This document shows, in pieces, positions 33,966 through 45,126 of a stretch of 64,000 nucleotides of DNA; position 1 is the first letter of the stretch, and each line of letters begins with the position of its first letter. This DNA is from Sphingomonas aquatilis (lineage in GTDB: Bacteria > Pseudomonadota > Alphaproteobacteria > Sphingomonadales > Sphingomonadaceae), in contig NZ_JACIDB010000005.1 in NCBI RefSeq assembly GCF_014196115.1, forward strand, positions 62,001-126,000. Reading direction: 5' to 3'. The translations under genes were made by a program, and so were the position numbers. Under the pieces are notes generated by a model that searched no databases, was not told the origin of the DNA, and was given only the letters and a program-made list of their open reading frames with translations.

Positions 33966-35153
33966 TTAAGCCCCTGGCAGTTCCAGGATACGCTTGGCGA
34001 TGATGTTGAGCTGGATTTCGCTGGTCCCGCCCTCGATCGAATTGGCCTTGGTTCGCAGCCAGGCGCGGGGCGCCGCGCCGGTGTTGGATCGCTCGCTCTC
34101 CCATTCCAGCGCATCGGAGCCCCCCGCCGCCATCATCAGTTCGTGGCGGTCCTTGTTCAGCTCGGTGCCGACGTACTTCATCATGCTCGGCTGGGCGGGG
34201 TGGGCGCGCCCCGCTTTGAGTTCGTCGATGAAGCGCTCGCTCATCGCCGCGAACGCCTTGGCCCGCACCTCGAACAGCGCGATCTGCGTGCGCAGCACCG
34301 GGTCGGCGAGGCGGCCGTCATGATCCAGTCCGATCGTCGCGATCGCGCCCGCCACCAGCGGGCTTTCGCCCTGACCGCCCAGGCCCATGCCGGAGATCAT
34401 CTCCCGCTCGTGGCCGAGCAGATATTTGGCGACGTCCCAGCCCTTATTCTCCTCGTGGATGCGGTTCGCCTTGGGTACCTTCACATTGTCCATGAAGGTT
34501 TCGCAGAAGGGCGAATAGCCGCTGATGAGCAGGATCGGCTTGGTCGAGACGCCCGGGCTCTCCATGTCGAACAGCACGAAGCTGATGCCACCCTGCTTGG
34601 ATGCCTTGCTGGTGCGGACGAGACAGAAAATCCAGTCGGCCTTGTCGGCGTAGCTGGTCCACACCTTTTGCCCGTTGACGATATAATGATCACCCGCGTC
34701 CTCGGCGCTGGTCGCGAGGCCGGCGAGGTCGGACCCGGCATTGGGTTCCGAATAGCCCTGGCACCAGCGGATTTCGCCGCGGGCGATTTTGGGCAGATGT
34801 TCGCGCTTCTGTTCTTCGCTGCCGTATTTCAGCAGCGCCGGCCCGAGCATCGAAATGCCGAAGCTGTTGAGCGGATTGCGCGCCCGGATCGCGCGCATCT
34901 CTTCACGCAGCACCTTGGTTTCCGCGGGCGACAGCCCGCCACCGCCATATTCCTTCGGCCAATCGGGGACGGTCCAGCCCCGTTCGCCCATCACCTTCAG
35001 CCATTGGGCCTGCGCCGGGTTGGCGGCGGGATCATAGTGGCGTCCACCCCAGCAGACGTCCTGATCCCCACGGATCGGCTCGCGCATGTCTGGCGGGCAG
35101 TTCGCCTCCAGCCACGCGCGGGTGTCGGCTCTGAATTGATCGAGATCGGTCAT
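33966..35153 (-). CDS. Acyl-CoA dehydrogenase, larger partner of pair 2
   Basis: 395-residue acyl-CoA dehydrogenase with WCQGYSEPNAGSDLAGL and a C-terminal ANSIEGGTSEIQLNIIAKRI. As in pair 1 the canonical Glu position of YEGT holds Gly. ATG 35153 follows GGAG at a suitable distance and overlaps the amidase stop by one base (an adjacent ATG at 35156 overlaps by four); the open frame upstream to 35459 is an amidase shadow. Probably forms a complex with the 32698-33825 product. Confidence 0.93.
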   Translation of the reverse strand: MTDLDQFRADTRAWLEANCPPDMREPIRGDQDVCWGGRHYDPAANPAQAQWLKVMGERGWTVPDWPKEYGGGGLSPAETKVLREEMRAIRARNPLNSFGISMLGPALLKYGSEEQKREHLPKIARGEIRWCQGYSEPNAGSDLAGLATSAEDAGDHYIVNGQKVWTSYADKADWIFCLVRTSKASKQGGISFVLFDMESPGVSTKPILLISGYSPFCETFMDNVKVPKANRIHEENKGWDVAKYLLGHEREMISGMGLGGQGESPLVAGAIATIGLDHDGRLADPVLRTQIALFEVRAKAFAAMSERFIDELKAGRAHPAQPSMMKYVGTELNKDRHELMMAAGGSDALEWESERSNTGAAPRAWLRTKANSIEGGTSEIQLNIIAKRILELPGA

Positions 35154-36472
35154 CATTGGCTCCAGGCAAGCGCATGCGCCGCGCGGGCGGCGGCAAGCGC
35201 GGTGCGGTCTTGATACACATCGGCGATCACCTGCACGCCGATCGGCAGGCCGCCGCCATCGCGGCCGATCGGCACGCTGGTCGCGGGCAGCATCGGCAGC
35301 GTGGCGAGGCCGGGGAAGGCGAACTGGTGCAGGAACGGCGTATCCTCGCCGTCGATGTCCAGCCGTCGGTGGGGCAGGGGGGTATCGTCGTGTGGAAAGG
35401 CGGTCATGCCGACGGTCGGCGCGACCACCACATCGTAAGTTTCGAACAAGCGGCGCCACTGGCGCTGCATGCGCGCCTGTTCGTCATGCAGGTGCAACCA
35501 TGTCGCCAGCGTCGGCGGCTCATGCCCGGGCGGTTGCGGCCCGCGCACCGACATCGCGATGTTGAGCATCTGTTCGTAGGCGGCGTTCTGCCGCTCGAGG
35601 TCGGGCAGCAGGTCGCTCGCCGTATCGACCGTCGCACCTTGCGCGCGGAAGCGCTCGGCAAGATCGTCGATCGCATCCCGGATCGCGCGCTGCACCTTCG
35701 CCTTGGGCGCATCGACCAGCAGCAGGATGCGCCACTCCTCGCCATGGCGCTTGGCGGGTGCAAGCGGGTGGTCGGCAACGATTTCCAGCGCCGCCTCCAG
35801 ATCGTCCGCGTCGCGCGCCAGCGGCCCGATCACCGACAGGACCGACTTGGCGAAGTCGGTGCCGGGAAAGAAATGTCCGTCGGTCGGCAGCACGCCATAG
35901 GTCGGCTTGTGCCCCCAGACGCCGTTGAACGCCGCGGGCACGCGGATCGAGCCGCCGATGTCGGAGCCGAATTCCAGCGGCACCATGCCGCTCGCCAGCG
36001 CGACGGCTGAGCCGCCCGACGACCCACCCGCCACGCGCGCCGGATCGAACGCATTGCGGGTGCGGCCATAGATCGGGTTGTTCGATTGGATATCGGCTAG
36101 CCGCGGCGGCACGTTGGTTTTGCCGAGCACGATCGCGCCCGCGGCCTTCAGCCGCCGCACCGCGACCGCATCCTCCGCAGCGACGAAATCGCGGAACTGC
36201 TCGACGCCGAACGTCGTCGGAAGGCCCGCGACGTTGAAGCTTTCCTTGATCGTCATCGGCACGCCGAGCAGCGGTGCGTCGAACCCCTCCGCGATCCGTG
36301 CATCGAGCGCGCGGGCCGCATCGCGGGCACGGTCATAGTCTTTCACCACCACCGCGTTGAGGTCGGGATTCGCCGCCTCGATCCGCGCGATCGCGGCTTC
36401 GGTTTCGGCGAGTGCGGTGGTGTCACCGGCACGGACGGCCGCGGCGGTGGCGAGGGCGGAGGGCGGGGTCAT
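35153..36472 (-). CDS. Amidase (amidase signature family)
   Basis: 439-residue amidase-signature enzyme hydrolysing a C-N amide bond. The Ser-Ser-Lys triad is visible: Lys in VPMTIKESF, the cis-Ser and nucleophile Ser in GGSSGGSAVALASG and FGSDIGGSIRVPA. ATG 36472 (MTPPSALATAAAV) is preferred over 36508. It is translationally coupled to the downstream acyl-CoA dehydrogenase, unusual company for an amidase; an amide-bearing substrate is possible but unproven. Confidence 0.92.
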   Translation of the reverse strand: MTPPSALATAAAVRAGDTTALAETEAAIARIEAANPDLNAVVVKDYDRARDAARALDARIAEGFDAPLLGVPMTIKESFNVAGLPTTFGVEQFRDFVAAEDAVAVRRLKAAGAIVLGKTNVPPRLADIQSNNPIYGRTRNAFDPARVAGGSSGGSAVALASGMVPLEFGSDIGGSIRVPAAFNGVWGHKPTYGVLPTDGHFFPGTDFAKSVLSVIGPLARDADDLEAALEIVADHPLAPAKRHGEEWRILLLVDAPKAKVQRAIRDAIDDLAERFRAQGATVDTASDLLPDLERQNAAYEQMLNIAMSVRGPQPPGHEPPTLATWLHLHDEQARMQRQWRRLFETYDVVVAPTVGMTAFPHDDTPLPHRRLDIDGEDTPFLHQFAFPGLATLPMLPATSVPIGRDGGGLPIGVQVIADVYQDRTALAAARAAHALAWSQ

Positions 36473-36512
36473 ACGCCCGTCGCTTCGGCAAAAGGCTCGT
36501 ACCCCCACACTC

Positions 36513-36608
36513 CGTCATTCCCGCGAAGGCGGGAATCCATAACCGCTACCGTATCGATAGAGCCGTGACGTCTGCGCGTCTGGATCCCCGCCTGCGGGGG
36601 GATGACGA
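36513..36608. repeat. Intergenic inverted repeat, family C
   Basis: The left part CGTCATTCCCGCG/CGCGGGAAT-like arm (36513-36540) and right part TGGATCCCCGCC...GATGACG (36581-36608) form nested hairpins. It lies between the fadB-like stop and the amidase start. Only one copy in this window; similar repeats are widespread in many proteobacterial genomes. Possible RNA-structure or REP-like role. Confidence 0.75.
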
Positions 36609-36623
36609 AGAGGGGGAGGGCCC

Positions 36624-38651
<2,028 letters not shown>

Positions 38652-38704
38652 CGGGTCAGTCCTTCCTAAGGCGTCCCCCGGTCGGCGCCGGGGTCGTGAA
38701 ATGA

Positions 38705-39925
38705 TCAATTGAGCGCGGCGTAGATCATCGTCTTCAGCTCGCGCCGGATCGGGTAGAGGCCCGACGGGCTCAGCTGCGTCATGAACACCATGTGCAGCCG
38801 CTCGACGGGGTCGATGAAGAAGGCGGTCGAGAACATCCCGCCCCAATAATATTCGCCCTTCGATCCGGGAATCATCGTGCGGGCAACATCCTGCGTCACG
38901 GCAAAGCCCAGGCCGAAGCCCGTGCCGGCATTCTGCGTCTCGCTGAACAGCGACCGTGACAGGCTGCTCAGGTCCTTGCCGCCGGGCAGGTGGTTCATCG
39001 TCATCAGCTCGAGCGTCTTGCGCCCGACGATCCGCGCACCGTCCAGCGTCCCGCCATTCTCGCACATCCGGCAGAAGCGATGATAATCGAGCGCGGTCGA
39101 CACGAGGCCACCGCCGCCGGACAGCAACTTCGGCTGTCGGCTCCACGCGCTCGCCTCGCCGCGATCGTAGATCACGCGGCCCTTGCCCTCGACCAATGTG
39201 TAGCAATCGGTCAGCCGGTCGGTCTTGTCCTCGGGCACCGCAAAGAACGTGTCGTGCATGCCCAGTGGGCTGAAGATGCGCGTGGCGAAGAACCGGTCGA
39301 GCGGCATCCCCGACACGCGCTGCACCACTGCGCCGAGCACATCGGTTGCGACGGAATAATTCCACGCCGTTCCCGGCGAGAATTCCAGCGGCAGTTTGCC
39401 CAGCGCCGCGACGAAGCCGTCGAGGTCGTGGTTGCCGTGCCAGCTCTCCAGCTTCGATTCGCGATGCGCGGCGTCGATGTTCGACCGGTTCTGGAAACCA
39501 TAGGTCAGCCCGGCGGTATGGCGCAGCAGGTCGAGCATGCGCATCGGTTCGGTCGTCGCTTTGGTCACGAACGGAACGCCGCCACCGCCGCCGTCATAAA
39601 CGCCGACGCCTTTGAACTCCGGCAAGACGTGGTGAACGGGCGTATCGACCGCGACCTTACCCTCCTCGACCAGCATCATGAAGGCGAGGCTGGTGATCGG
39701 CTTCGTCATCGACGCGATGCGGAAGAGCGAACGTTCGTCGATAGTTGGCCCGCCTTCACGCGCCGCCCCCTGATGCGAGAAATGGGCGATCTCGCCATCG
39801 CGCGCGATCAGCAGCTGTGCATGCGGCAGGCGTCCGGTGTCGAGGTAGCGCGCCTTCAGAAACGCGTCGATCGCCGCCAGCCGATCGGGGTCGAAGCCCA
39901 GCGCGCGTGCATCGGTGTCGGCCAT
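38705..39925 (-). CDS. Serine hydrolase (beta-lactamase class C / EstB-like family)
   Basis: 406-residue penicillin-binding-like serine hydrolase. The nucleophile motif SMTK follows FRIA, and a [11 protein letters not shown] stretch replaces the YxN motif, the YSxAxD-like form of esterases such as EstB. No signal peptide is seen, arguing against a periplasmic beta-lactamase. Near the acyl-CoA genes it may hydrolyse an ester or lactone substrate, but this is conjecture. 53 bp upstream of the fadB-like gene on the same strand. Confidence 0.9.
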   Translation of the reverse strand: MADTDARALGFDPDRLAAIDAFLKARYLDTGRLPHAQLLIARDGEIAHFSHQGAAREGGPTIDERSLFRIASMTKPITSLAFMMLVEEGKVAVDTPVHHVLPEFKGVGVYDGGGGGVPFVTKATTEPMRMLDLLRHTAGLTYGFQNRSNIDAAHRESKLESWHGNHDLDGFVAALGKLPLEFSPGTAWNYSVATDVLGAVVQRVSGMPLDRFFATRIFSPLGMHDTFFAVPEDKTDRLTDCYTLVEGKGRVIYDRGEASAWSRQPKLLSGGGGLVSTALDYHRFCRMCENGGTLDGARIVGRKTLELMTMNHLPGGKDLSSLSRSLFSETQNAGTGFGLGFAVTQDVARTMIPGSKGEYYWGGMFSTAFFIDPVERLHMVFMTQLSPSGLYPIRRELKTMIYAALN

Positions 39926-40053
39926 GCGGTGACATACCCCAGTTTCGAACTTATCTGCTCTATTGCCTTGAGCGGCGGCGGAATCAACAGTAACCTTTCA
40001 TCGAAACACCGTAACCGCAAGCGCGGGCGGGACGATATGGAGAGGATGCCGAC

Positions 40054-41817
40054 ATGGCCAGCGCGCCCGCTAGCGAGCCGATCGTACCCCTGCCGCCGAC
40101 ATGGCCTGCGATGCCGCTGGCCCAGGTGGATGCGCTGCTGACCGCGCCCGGCGCGAAGTTCGAGATGGACGAGGTCGTGATCCGCGGCGTGCCGACTCGG
40201 GTGTGGAAGAACGCGCCGCCGTCGATGCGATTCCTGATCGAGGCGAGTCGCGGCCACGGCGACCGGTTGTTCGTCATCTACGAGGACGAGCGCGTGTCAT
40301 ACGAGGCGCATTACCGCGCCGTCGCCGCGCTTGCGGCGCATCTGGTTTCCCTGGGCGTGGGGAAGGGGGATCGCGTCGCGCTCGCGATGCGCAACCTGCC
40401 GGAATGGCCGGTCGCCTTCTTTGCAGCCGTATCGATCGGCGCGATCATGGTGCCGCTCAACGCCTGGTGGACGGGCGCCGAGCTGGATTACGGGCTGCGC
40501 GATTCGGGCTCGCGCGTGCTGATCGTCGATGACGAACGTCACGCGCGGTTGCACGACGTCTATGGCAGCCTGCCGCAGTTGGAGCGGGTGATCGTCGCGC
40601 GCGCTTCGACGCCGCTGGCGGAGGGCGTGGAGCGGCTCGAAGATATCATCGGTACGCCGCACGACTGGCCGAACCTGGCGGCCATGGCGCTTCCGCCCGC
40701 CGAGATCGCCCCCGACGACGAGGCGACGATCTTCTACACCAGCGGCACAACCGGCGCCCCCAAGGGTGCGCTGGGCACGCATCGCAATTTTATGACCAAC
40801 ATCCTGTCGAGCGGGTTCACCGCGGCGCGCAGCTATCTGCGCCGGGGCGAAACGCCGCCTGATCCCACGCCGCGCGTCAGCCTCACCGTCATCCCGATGT
40901 TTCACGTCACCGCCTGTTCGGCGGGGATGATGGGGACGATCGCGACGGGATCGACGACGATCTACATGCGCCGCTGGGACACGGCGCGCGCGCTGGAGAT
41001 CATCGAGCGCGAGCGCGTCAATATGACCGGCGGCGTGCCGACGATCGCCTGGCAACTGCTCGAGCACCCGGATCGTGCGAAATACGATCTCTCGTCGCTG
41101 GAAACGATCGCCTATGGCGGCGCACCCTCGGCGCCCGAGCTGGTGCGGCGCATCTACCAGGAATTCGGCGCGCTGCCAGGCAATGGCTGGGGCATGACGG
41201 AAACGACCGCGACCGTCACGCAGCATGGCGCCGAGGATTATCTCAACCGCCCGGCGAGCGCGGGCGCGCCCGTCGCCGCGGCGGATATCGAAATCCGCTC
41301 CGACGACGGCGTCTCCGTGTTGCCCCGCGGGGAGATCGGCGAGCTTTGGGCGCGCGGGCCGATGATCGTGAAGGGCTATTGGAACAAGCCGGAGGCGACC
41401 GCCGCGACCTTCGTCGACGGCTGGGTGCGCACCGGCGACCTCGCGCGGATCGACGACGACGGCTTCCTGTTCATCGCCGATCGCGCCAAGGACATCGTGA
41501 TCCGCGGTGGCGAGAACATCTATTCGATCGAGGTGGAAAACGTGCTCTACGCCCACCCTTCGGTCACCGACGCTGCGCTGGTCGGCATTCCGCACCGGAC
41601 GCTGGGCGAGGAGCCGGCGGCGATCGTCCACCTGTGCCCCGGTTGCACCGCGACCGAGGCGGAATTGCAGGGGTTCGTGCGCGAGCGGCTGGCGGCGTTC
41701 AAGGTGCCCGTCGCGATCCGCTTCCTGCCCGAGCCGCTGCCGCGCAACGCCAATGGCAAGATCCTGAAACGCGAGCTGAAAGCGCTGTTCGAGGATCATT
41801 CCGCCGCCGCCGCTTAG
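40054..41817 (+). CDS. Acyl-CoA synthetase (AMP-binding family)
   Basis: 587-residue ANL-superfamily ligase that activates a carboxylic acid to its CoA ester via an acyl-adenylate. P-loop FYTSGTTGAPKG, GWGMTETTA, the hinge region GWVRTGDLARIDDDGF and the catalytic Lys of NANGKILKREL are all present. GGAGAGG lies upstream of the ATG. It is divergent from the serine hydrolase with 128 bp between them. It is the likely entry enzyme of the catabolic region; chain type unknown. Confidence 0.94.
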   Translation: MASAPASEPIVPLPPTWPAMPLAQVDALLTAPGAKFEMDEVVIRGVPTRVWKNAPPSMRFLIEASRGHGDRLFVIYEDERVSYEAHYRAVAALAAHLVSLGVGKGDRVALAMRNLPEWPVAFFAAVSIGAIMVPLNAWWTGAELDYGLRDSGSRVLIVDDERHARLHDVYGSLPQLERVIVARASTPLAEGVERLEDIIGTPHDWPNLAAMALPPAEIAPDDEATIFYTSGTTGAPKGALGTHRNFMTNILSSGFTAARSYLRRGETPPDPTPRVSLTVIPMFHVTACSAGMMGTIATGSTTIYMRRWDTARALEIIERERVNMTGGVPTIAWQLLEHPDRAKYDLSSLETIAYGGAPSAPELVRRIYQEFGALPGNGWGMTETTATVTQHGAEDYLNRPASAGAPVAAADIEIRSDDGVSVLPRGEIGELWARGPMIVKGYWNKPEATAATFVDGWVRTGDLARIDDDGFLFIADRAKDIVIRGGENIYSIEVENVLYAHPSVTDAALVGIPHRTLGEEPAAIVHLCPGCTATEAELQGFVRERLAAFKVPVAIRFLPEPLPRNANGKILKRELKALFEDHSAAAA

Positions 41818-41869
41818 GCGGGTGCAAACAGAAGGGTGGCGGCGCGCGAAAATGCGCTAGAGCAGGGGG

Positions 41870-43108
41870 ATGGCCGACGATCCCGATCCTGCTCCCCCGT
41901 CACCCTCCATCACGCCAGAGGAGCAGATCGCGCTCGGCGCGCCGCTGATGCCCGGCACCCGCAGCGAGATCGGCCGCATCGCGCAGCGCCGCGATCGCCT
42001 GCTCGCCGCCTTCACGCTCATCGCCGGTATCGGCCTTGCGCTCGGCACACCCTTCGCGCTGAAATCGGGCGCGGAATTCTTCCTGCCGCTAACGACGGCG
42101 CTGGTGATCGCCATCGCGCTGGTGCCGGTGCTCGAATGGCTCGAACGGCGCGGCATCCCCTCCGCGATCGCTGCGCTGTTCTGCATCCTGGTGTTCCTGA
42201 TCATCGCCAATATCGCGATCGCGGCGATCGTCGTGCCGGCAACGGACTTCTTCCAGCTGCTGCCCACCCGGATCACGCGAATCCAGCACAATCTGTCGCC
42301 GTTGCTCGACCTGTATTCGACGCTCGAAAAATCCGTGAACAAGATGTTCCGGCAGATCGCGTCGACGCCGGTGCGTCAGCCGCAGACCGCCGCGGTCGCA
42401 CCGCCCAGCTCGATCCTGGAACTCGCCGCGACGTCGGCCCCGACGGTCATCGTCCAGTTCTTCTTCGGTATCCTGATCGTCTTCTTCTTCCTGTCGGGCT
42501 GGACGGGCCTGCGCAAGAAGACGATCACCGGGCGCACCAGCTTCGACGGGGCGATGGCGACCGCCCGGGTGATCCAGGACGTCGTGGATGACGTGTCTGC
42601 CTATCTGGGCACGATCACGCTCATCAACCTCACTCTGGGCGGCATCGTCGCGGGCGCGCTGTATTTCCTCGGCATGCCGTCGCCGCTGATGTGGGGCGGT
42701 ATCGTCGCGCTGCTCAACTATATCCCCTATTTCGGGCCGATCCTTGCGGCATTCCTGCTCGCGATCGGGGGGCTGATGACCTTCACCGACATTTGGCTGG
42801 CGCTGATCCCGCCGGGCGTGATGATCGGCTGTCACCTCGTCGAGGCGAACGCGATCACGCCGCTGATCGTCGGCCATCGGTTGACGATCAGTCCGCTGAT
42901 GATCCTTGTGTCGATCAGCTTTTGGGGCTGGGTGTGGGGCACGACGGGCGCCGTGCTGGCGGTCCCGCTGCTGATCATCATCCAGACCGTGCTGGGCGCG
43001 GCGGGCAAGCCGGATATCGCCGGATTTTTGTTCGAACACGGCACATTGGTGCATCAGGAACGCGCCCGACGACGCCGGAGCGAGGGGGAGGGCGAAGAAG
43101 GTCGTTGA
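41870..43108 (+). CDS. AI-2E transporter family (PerM-like) permease
   Basis: 412-residue membrane protein with about eight helices. The family pattern includes paired helices near residues 45-85, a long loop, then GIVAGALYFLGMPSPLMWG, LNYIPYFGPILAA and a C-terminal GAVLAVPLLIIIQTVL. Some relatives export AI-2, others are Na+/H+ antiporters or unknown, so substrate is open. Short cytoplasmic N-terminus. 52 bp downstream of the synthetase gene. Confidence 0.9.
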   Translation: MADDPDPAPPSPSITPEEQIALGAPLMPGTRSEIGRIAQRRDRLLAAFTLIAGIGLALGTPFALKSGAEFFLPLTTALVIAIALVPVLEWLERRGIPSAIAALFCILVFLIIANIAIAAIVVPATDFFQLLPTRITRIQHNLSPLLDLYSTLEKSVNKMFRQIASTPVRQPQTAAVAPPSSILELAATSAPTVIVQFFFGILIVFFFLSGWTGLRKKTITGRTSFDGAMATARVIQDVVDDVSAYLGTITLINLTLGGIVAGALYFLGMPSPLMWGGIVALLNYIPYFGPILAAFLLAIGGLMTFTDIWLALIPPGVMIGCHLVEANAITPLIVGHRLTISPLMILVSISFWGWVWGTTGAVLAVPLLIIIQTVLGAAGKPDIAGFLFEHGTLVHQERARRRRSEGEGEEGR

Positions 43109-43152
43109 CACCCCCCGCGCCCTCGCTTAGTGGGCGCGCCTCAACGCTTTCA

Positions 43153-43229
<77 letters not shown>

Positions 43230-43293
43230 TTCCTTCCCGGAATGGTATGATTTGCCGAGACAAGCATAGCGCATTGCGCCGCGTGCCGAACAC

Positions 43294-43370
<77 letters not shown>

Positions 43371-43517
43371 CCGGTCAGGGCCGGTGGCATCCGCCCCAAG
43401 GGCGTCGATCCTTTCCCCATATGTCATGGCTCGCGTCAGTCGATTGAGCGGCGTCCATCCGCTATCCGAGCACGTGCGTACCGTGCCTGTCGACACGCGC
43501 AGGGCGCGCAGACTGCG

Positions 43518-43724
43518 TTACCGCCAGCGCCCGGTCTCCATCCACAGCAGCAGCGGCTTGAGCGGCAGGATCCAGACGATCCCGGCGACGAGATAGAAGA
43601 GCGCCTGCAGCCACCACGGCCATGTGCCGACGACAGCCGACAGGCTGACGATCCCGACGCACCAGATCGCGATCAGGCTCAGGATGATGAGCATGCCGGC
43701 GGGTTTGCGCCACGTGGGGGTCAT
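43518..43724 (-). CDS. Small membrane protein, DUF2842-like
   Basis: 68-residue protein with two predicted membrane helices (about residues 9-31 and 39-60) and the pattern WPWWLQALFYLVAGIVWILP followed by a C-terminal WMETGRWR, resembling DUF2842 proteins of alphaproteobacteria. ATG 43724 overlaps the stop of the upstream 5-FCL gene (ATGA), which fixes the start. Function unknown. Confidence 0.83.
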   Translation of the reverse strand: MTPTWRKPAGMLIILSLIAIWCVGIVSLSAVVGTWPWWLQALFYLVAGIVWILPLKPLLLWMETGRWR

Positions 43725-44257
43725 AAGGCGATCCAGTCTGATTCGGTAGCGATGGCGTGGAGCGGCATATCCCACGGATCGGCCGGTAGCGCAGCGACTC
43801 GCTGCACCGACCATGCAATCCCCACCCGCCATGCATCAGGATGGGCGGCAAAGGCGCGATCGTAATGGCCGGCCCCTTGCCCCAGGCGGTTTCCAGCGTC
43901 GTCGAAGCCCACGAGTGGCGTCAGGATGATGTCGGGCGACACCTCGGGCGCATCGGCCACGGGTTGCAGCAGACCGAAGGCGCCGCGTTCCAGAGGTTGC
44001 GATGGGTCCCACGACAAAAAGCGAAGCGGCGCGGCCCGCGTCGTGACGTGCGGCAGCGCGAGCATGCATCCCGCGGCACGCGCCGCATCGGCCAGCGGCG
44101 CCGGATCGGCCTCGCTGCCCAGCGGCCTATAGCTTGCGACGATCAATCCCGGCCGCAAACGTTCAACGAACGCTGCTGACAATCCGATCGGTGCCTGCGG
44201 CACGAAGCCGTCACGAACAGCGCGCAGGTGGGCGCGGAGGGCGAGCTTGTCGGTCAT
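43721..44257 (-). CDS. 5-formyltetrahydrofolate cyclo-ligase
   Basis: ATP-dependent conversion of 5-formyl-THF to 5,10-methenyl-THF (folate salvage), cytoplasmic. 178 residues with the family signature LGQGAGHYDRAF and LTPLVGFDDAGNRLG. It lies downstream of zapA and a 6S RNA, the arrangement known from Escherichia coli (zapA-ssrS-fau) and conserved in many proteobacteria. The N-terminus is slightly short, with a Lys-poor start MTDKLALRAHLRA. Confidence 0.93.
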   Translation of the reverse strand: MTDKLALRAHLRAVRDGFVPQAPIGLSAAFVERLRPGLIVASYRPLGSEADPAPLADAARAAGCMLALPHVTTRAAPLRFLSWDPSQPLERGAFGLLQPVADAPEVSPDIILTPLVGFDDAGNRLGQGAGHYDRAFAAHPDAWRVGIAWSVQRVAALPADPWDMPLHAIATESDWIAL

Positions 44258-44284
44258 CGCTCCACGCGGTCACGAGAGGAGAGG

Positions 44285-44450
44285 GGCGGGTGGCGGGACC
44301 GCCATGGCCGTGTGCCAAAATATCCACTGACGCCCTGTAACGTCAGGTGGGGACCATGTGCGTCGGACCAGGATCCGGGCAGGGACAGCCCCCATGGATG
44401 ATGAATAGCCTCAGGGATAAAGTAAGGCTCGTACCGGGCAGAACCCGCCG
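44285..44450 (-). ncRNA. ssrS: 6S RNA (ssrS)
   Basis: Lies between zapA and the 5-FCL gene on the same strand, the classic ssrS locus. Read on the minus strand, the central-bubble-like TCCCTGAGGCTATTCATCA (around 44397-44417) resembles the E. coli CCCCUGAGCCGAUAUUUCAU stretch, and GTTACAG (44335-44341) resembles the 3' strand. The end regions GGCGGG and CCCGCC can close the stem. Promoter-like boxes just upstream set the 5' end near 44450; ends are approximate. 6S RNA binds sigma70-RNA polymerase in stationary phase. Confidence 0.83.
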
Positions 44451-44456
44451 CCGACC

Positions 44457-44485
44457 AATTTAGGATGGGCGGAGCGCACTGGCAA
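44457..44485 (-). promoter_or_regulatory. Promoter of the 6S RNA
   Basis: On the minus strand TTGCCA (44485-44480) and TAAATT (44462-44457) are separated by exactly 17 bp, a good sigma70-type match. It predicts transcription starting near 44450, which agrees with the start of the 6S-like sequence. It lies between the zapA stop and the 6S RNA. Confidence 0.6.
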
Positions 44486-44498
44486 TGGGGCAGGGGCC

Positions 44499-44807
44499 TT
44501 ATCCTGCCGCCGGATCGTGCTCCAGTGCGTCGGCCAGCGCCTCCAGCCGATCGGCGATGCGCTGCAATGCCGGTTCGCTCACCGCCGCGCCCTCGGGCGG
44601 GCGCTGGCGGACATCCTCCAGGGCATCGGCGAGCATCAGGGCGACGAACAGCATCGCCCGCTCGCCCGGTACGCCGCCCGCGGCGCGCAGGGCCGCCGGC
44701 CAGCGCTCGTCGAGCATCTTGCCCAGCTCTACCAGATGCGCTTCCTCACCATCGCGGCAGGCGACGCTGTGCGGACGACCGCCGATCGGCAGCGAGACAT
44801 TCGCCAT
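44499..44807 (-). CDS. zapA: Cell division protein ZapA
   Basis: 102-residue FtsZ-ring-associated protein. The N-terminus [20 protein letters not shown] and central [16 protein letters not shown] with a following helical [16 protein letters not shown] are typical, and the C-terminal part is a coiled coil. It crosslinks FtsZ filaments at the division site. The upstream small gene's stop overlaps this ATG by one base. Confidence 0.92.
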   Translation of the reverse strand: MANVSLPIGGRPHSVACRDGEEAHLVELGKMLDERWPAALRAAGGVPGERAMLFVALMLADALEDVRQRPPEGAAVSEPALQRIADRLEALADALEHDPAAG

Positions 44808-45013
44808 CAGGCCGGCGTCCCACGGGCGATCACGTCGTCCAGCGCGCTCACCGCTTCGGCCATGCGCGCCTTCAGCGCCGCATGGCGGCGCGCCAGCGCG
44901 TCGCCTGCCGCGGCACGGGCCGCGATCGCGGTTTCGATTCGGGCGATCGCCGCGTCGATGCGATCGACGGCGCTCGGCGTATCGGGGGGCGTGTCGGGAA
45001 GCGGTTCGGCCAT
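44807..45013 (-). CDS. Small coiled-coil protein upstream of zapA
   Basis: 68-residue protein, almost wholly alpha-helical and Ala/Arg/Glu-rich (for example [20 protein letters not shown]), with heptad spacing suggesting a coiled coil. Its stop overlaps the zapA start by one base, so the two are coupled. AGGAGG lies only one base before ATG 45013, an unusually short spacing, so a later start is possible but no other good Met occurs before residue 51. Function unknown. Confidence 0.72.
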   Translation of the reverse strand: MAEPLPDTPPDTPSAVDRIDAAIARIETAIAARAAAGDALARRHAALKARMAEAVSALDDVIARGTPA

Positions 45014-45095
45014 ACCTCCTGACCTAGGCGCGCACCGGGGCAGCGGCAAGTCGTCAAACCGCTTCGCGCAAACACGATCCGCGCATCGCCCGCGG

Positions 45096-45124
45096 TTGAC
45101 AGACGGGCGTTCCCCCTCGCAAAG
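45096..45124 (+). promoter_or_regulatory. Candidate promoter of gap
   Basis: A perfect TTGACA at 45096-45101 lies about 95 bp before the gap ATG. The sequence 17 bp downstream (GCAAAG, 45119-45124) is a poor -10 match, so the call rests mainly on the -35 box. The hairpin at 45127-45157 would then sit at the start of the transcript. Confidence 0.4.
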
Positions 45125-45126
45125 GC

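Noticed and set aside
38705-39925. Serine hydrolase as a class C beta-lactamase
   Set aside because: No signal peptide and an esterase-type YSV motif in place of YxN.
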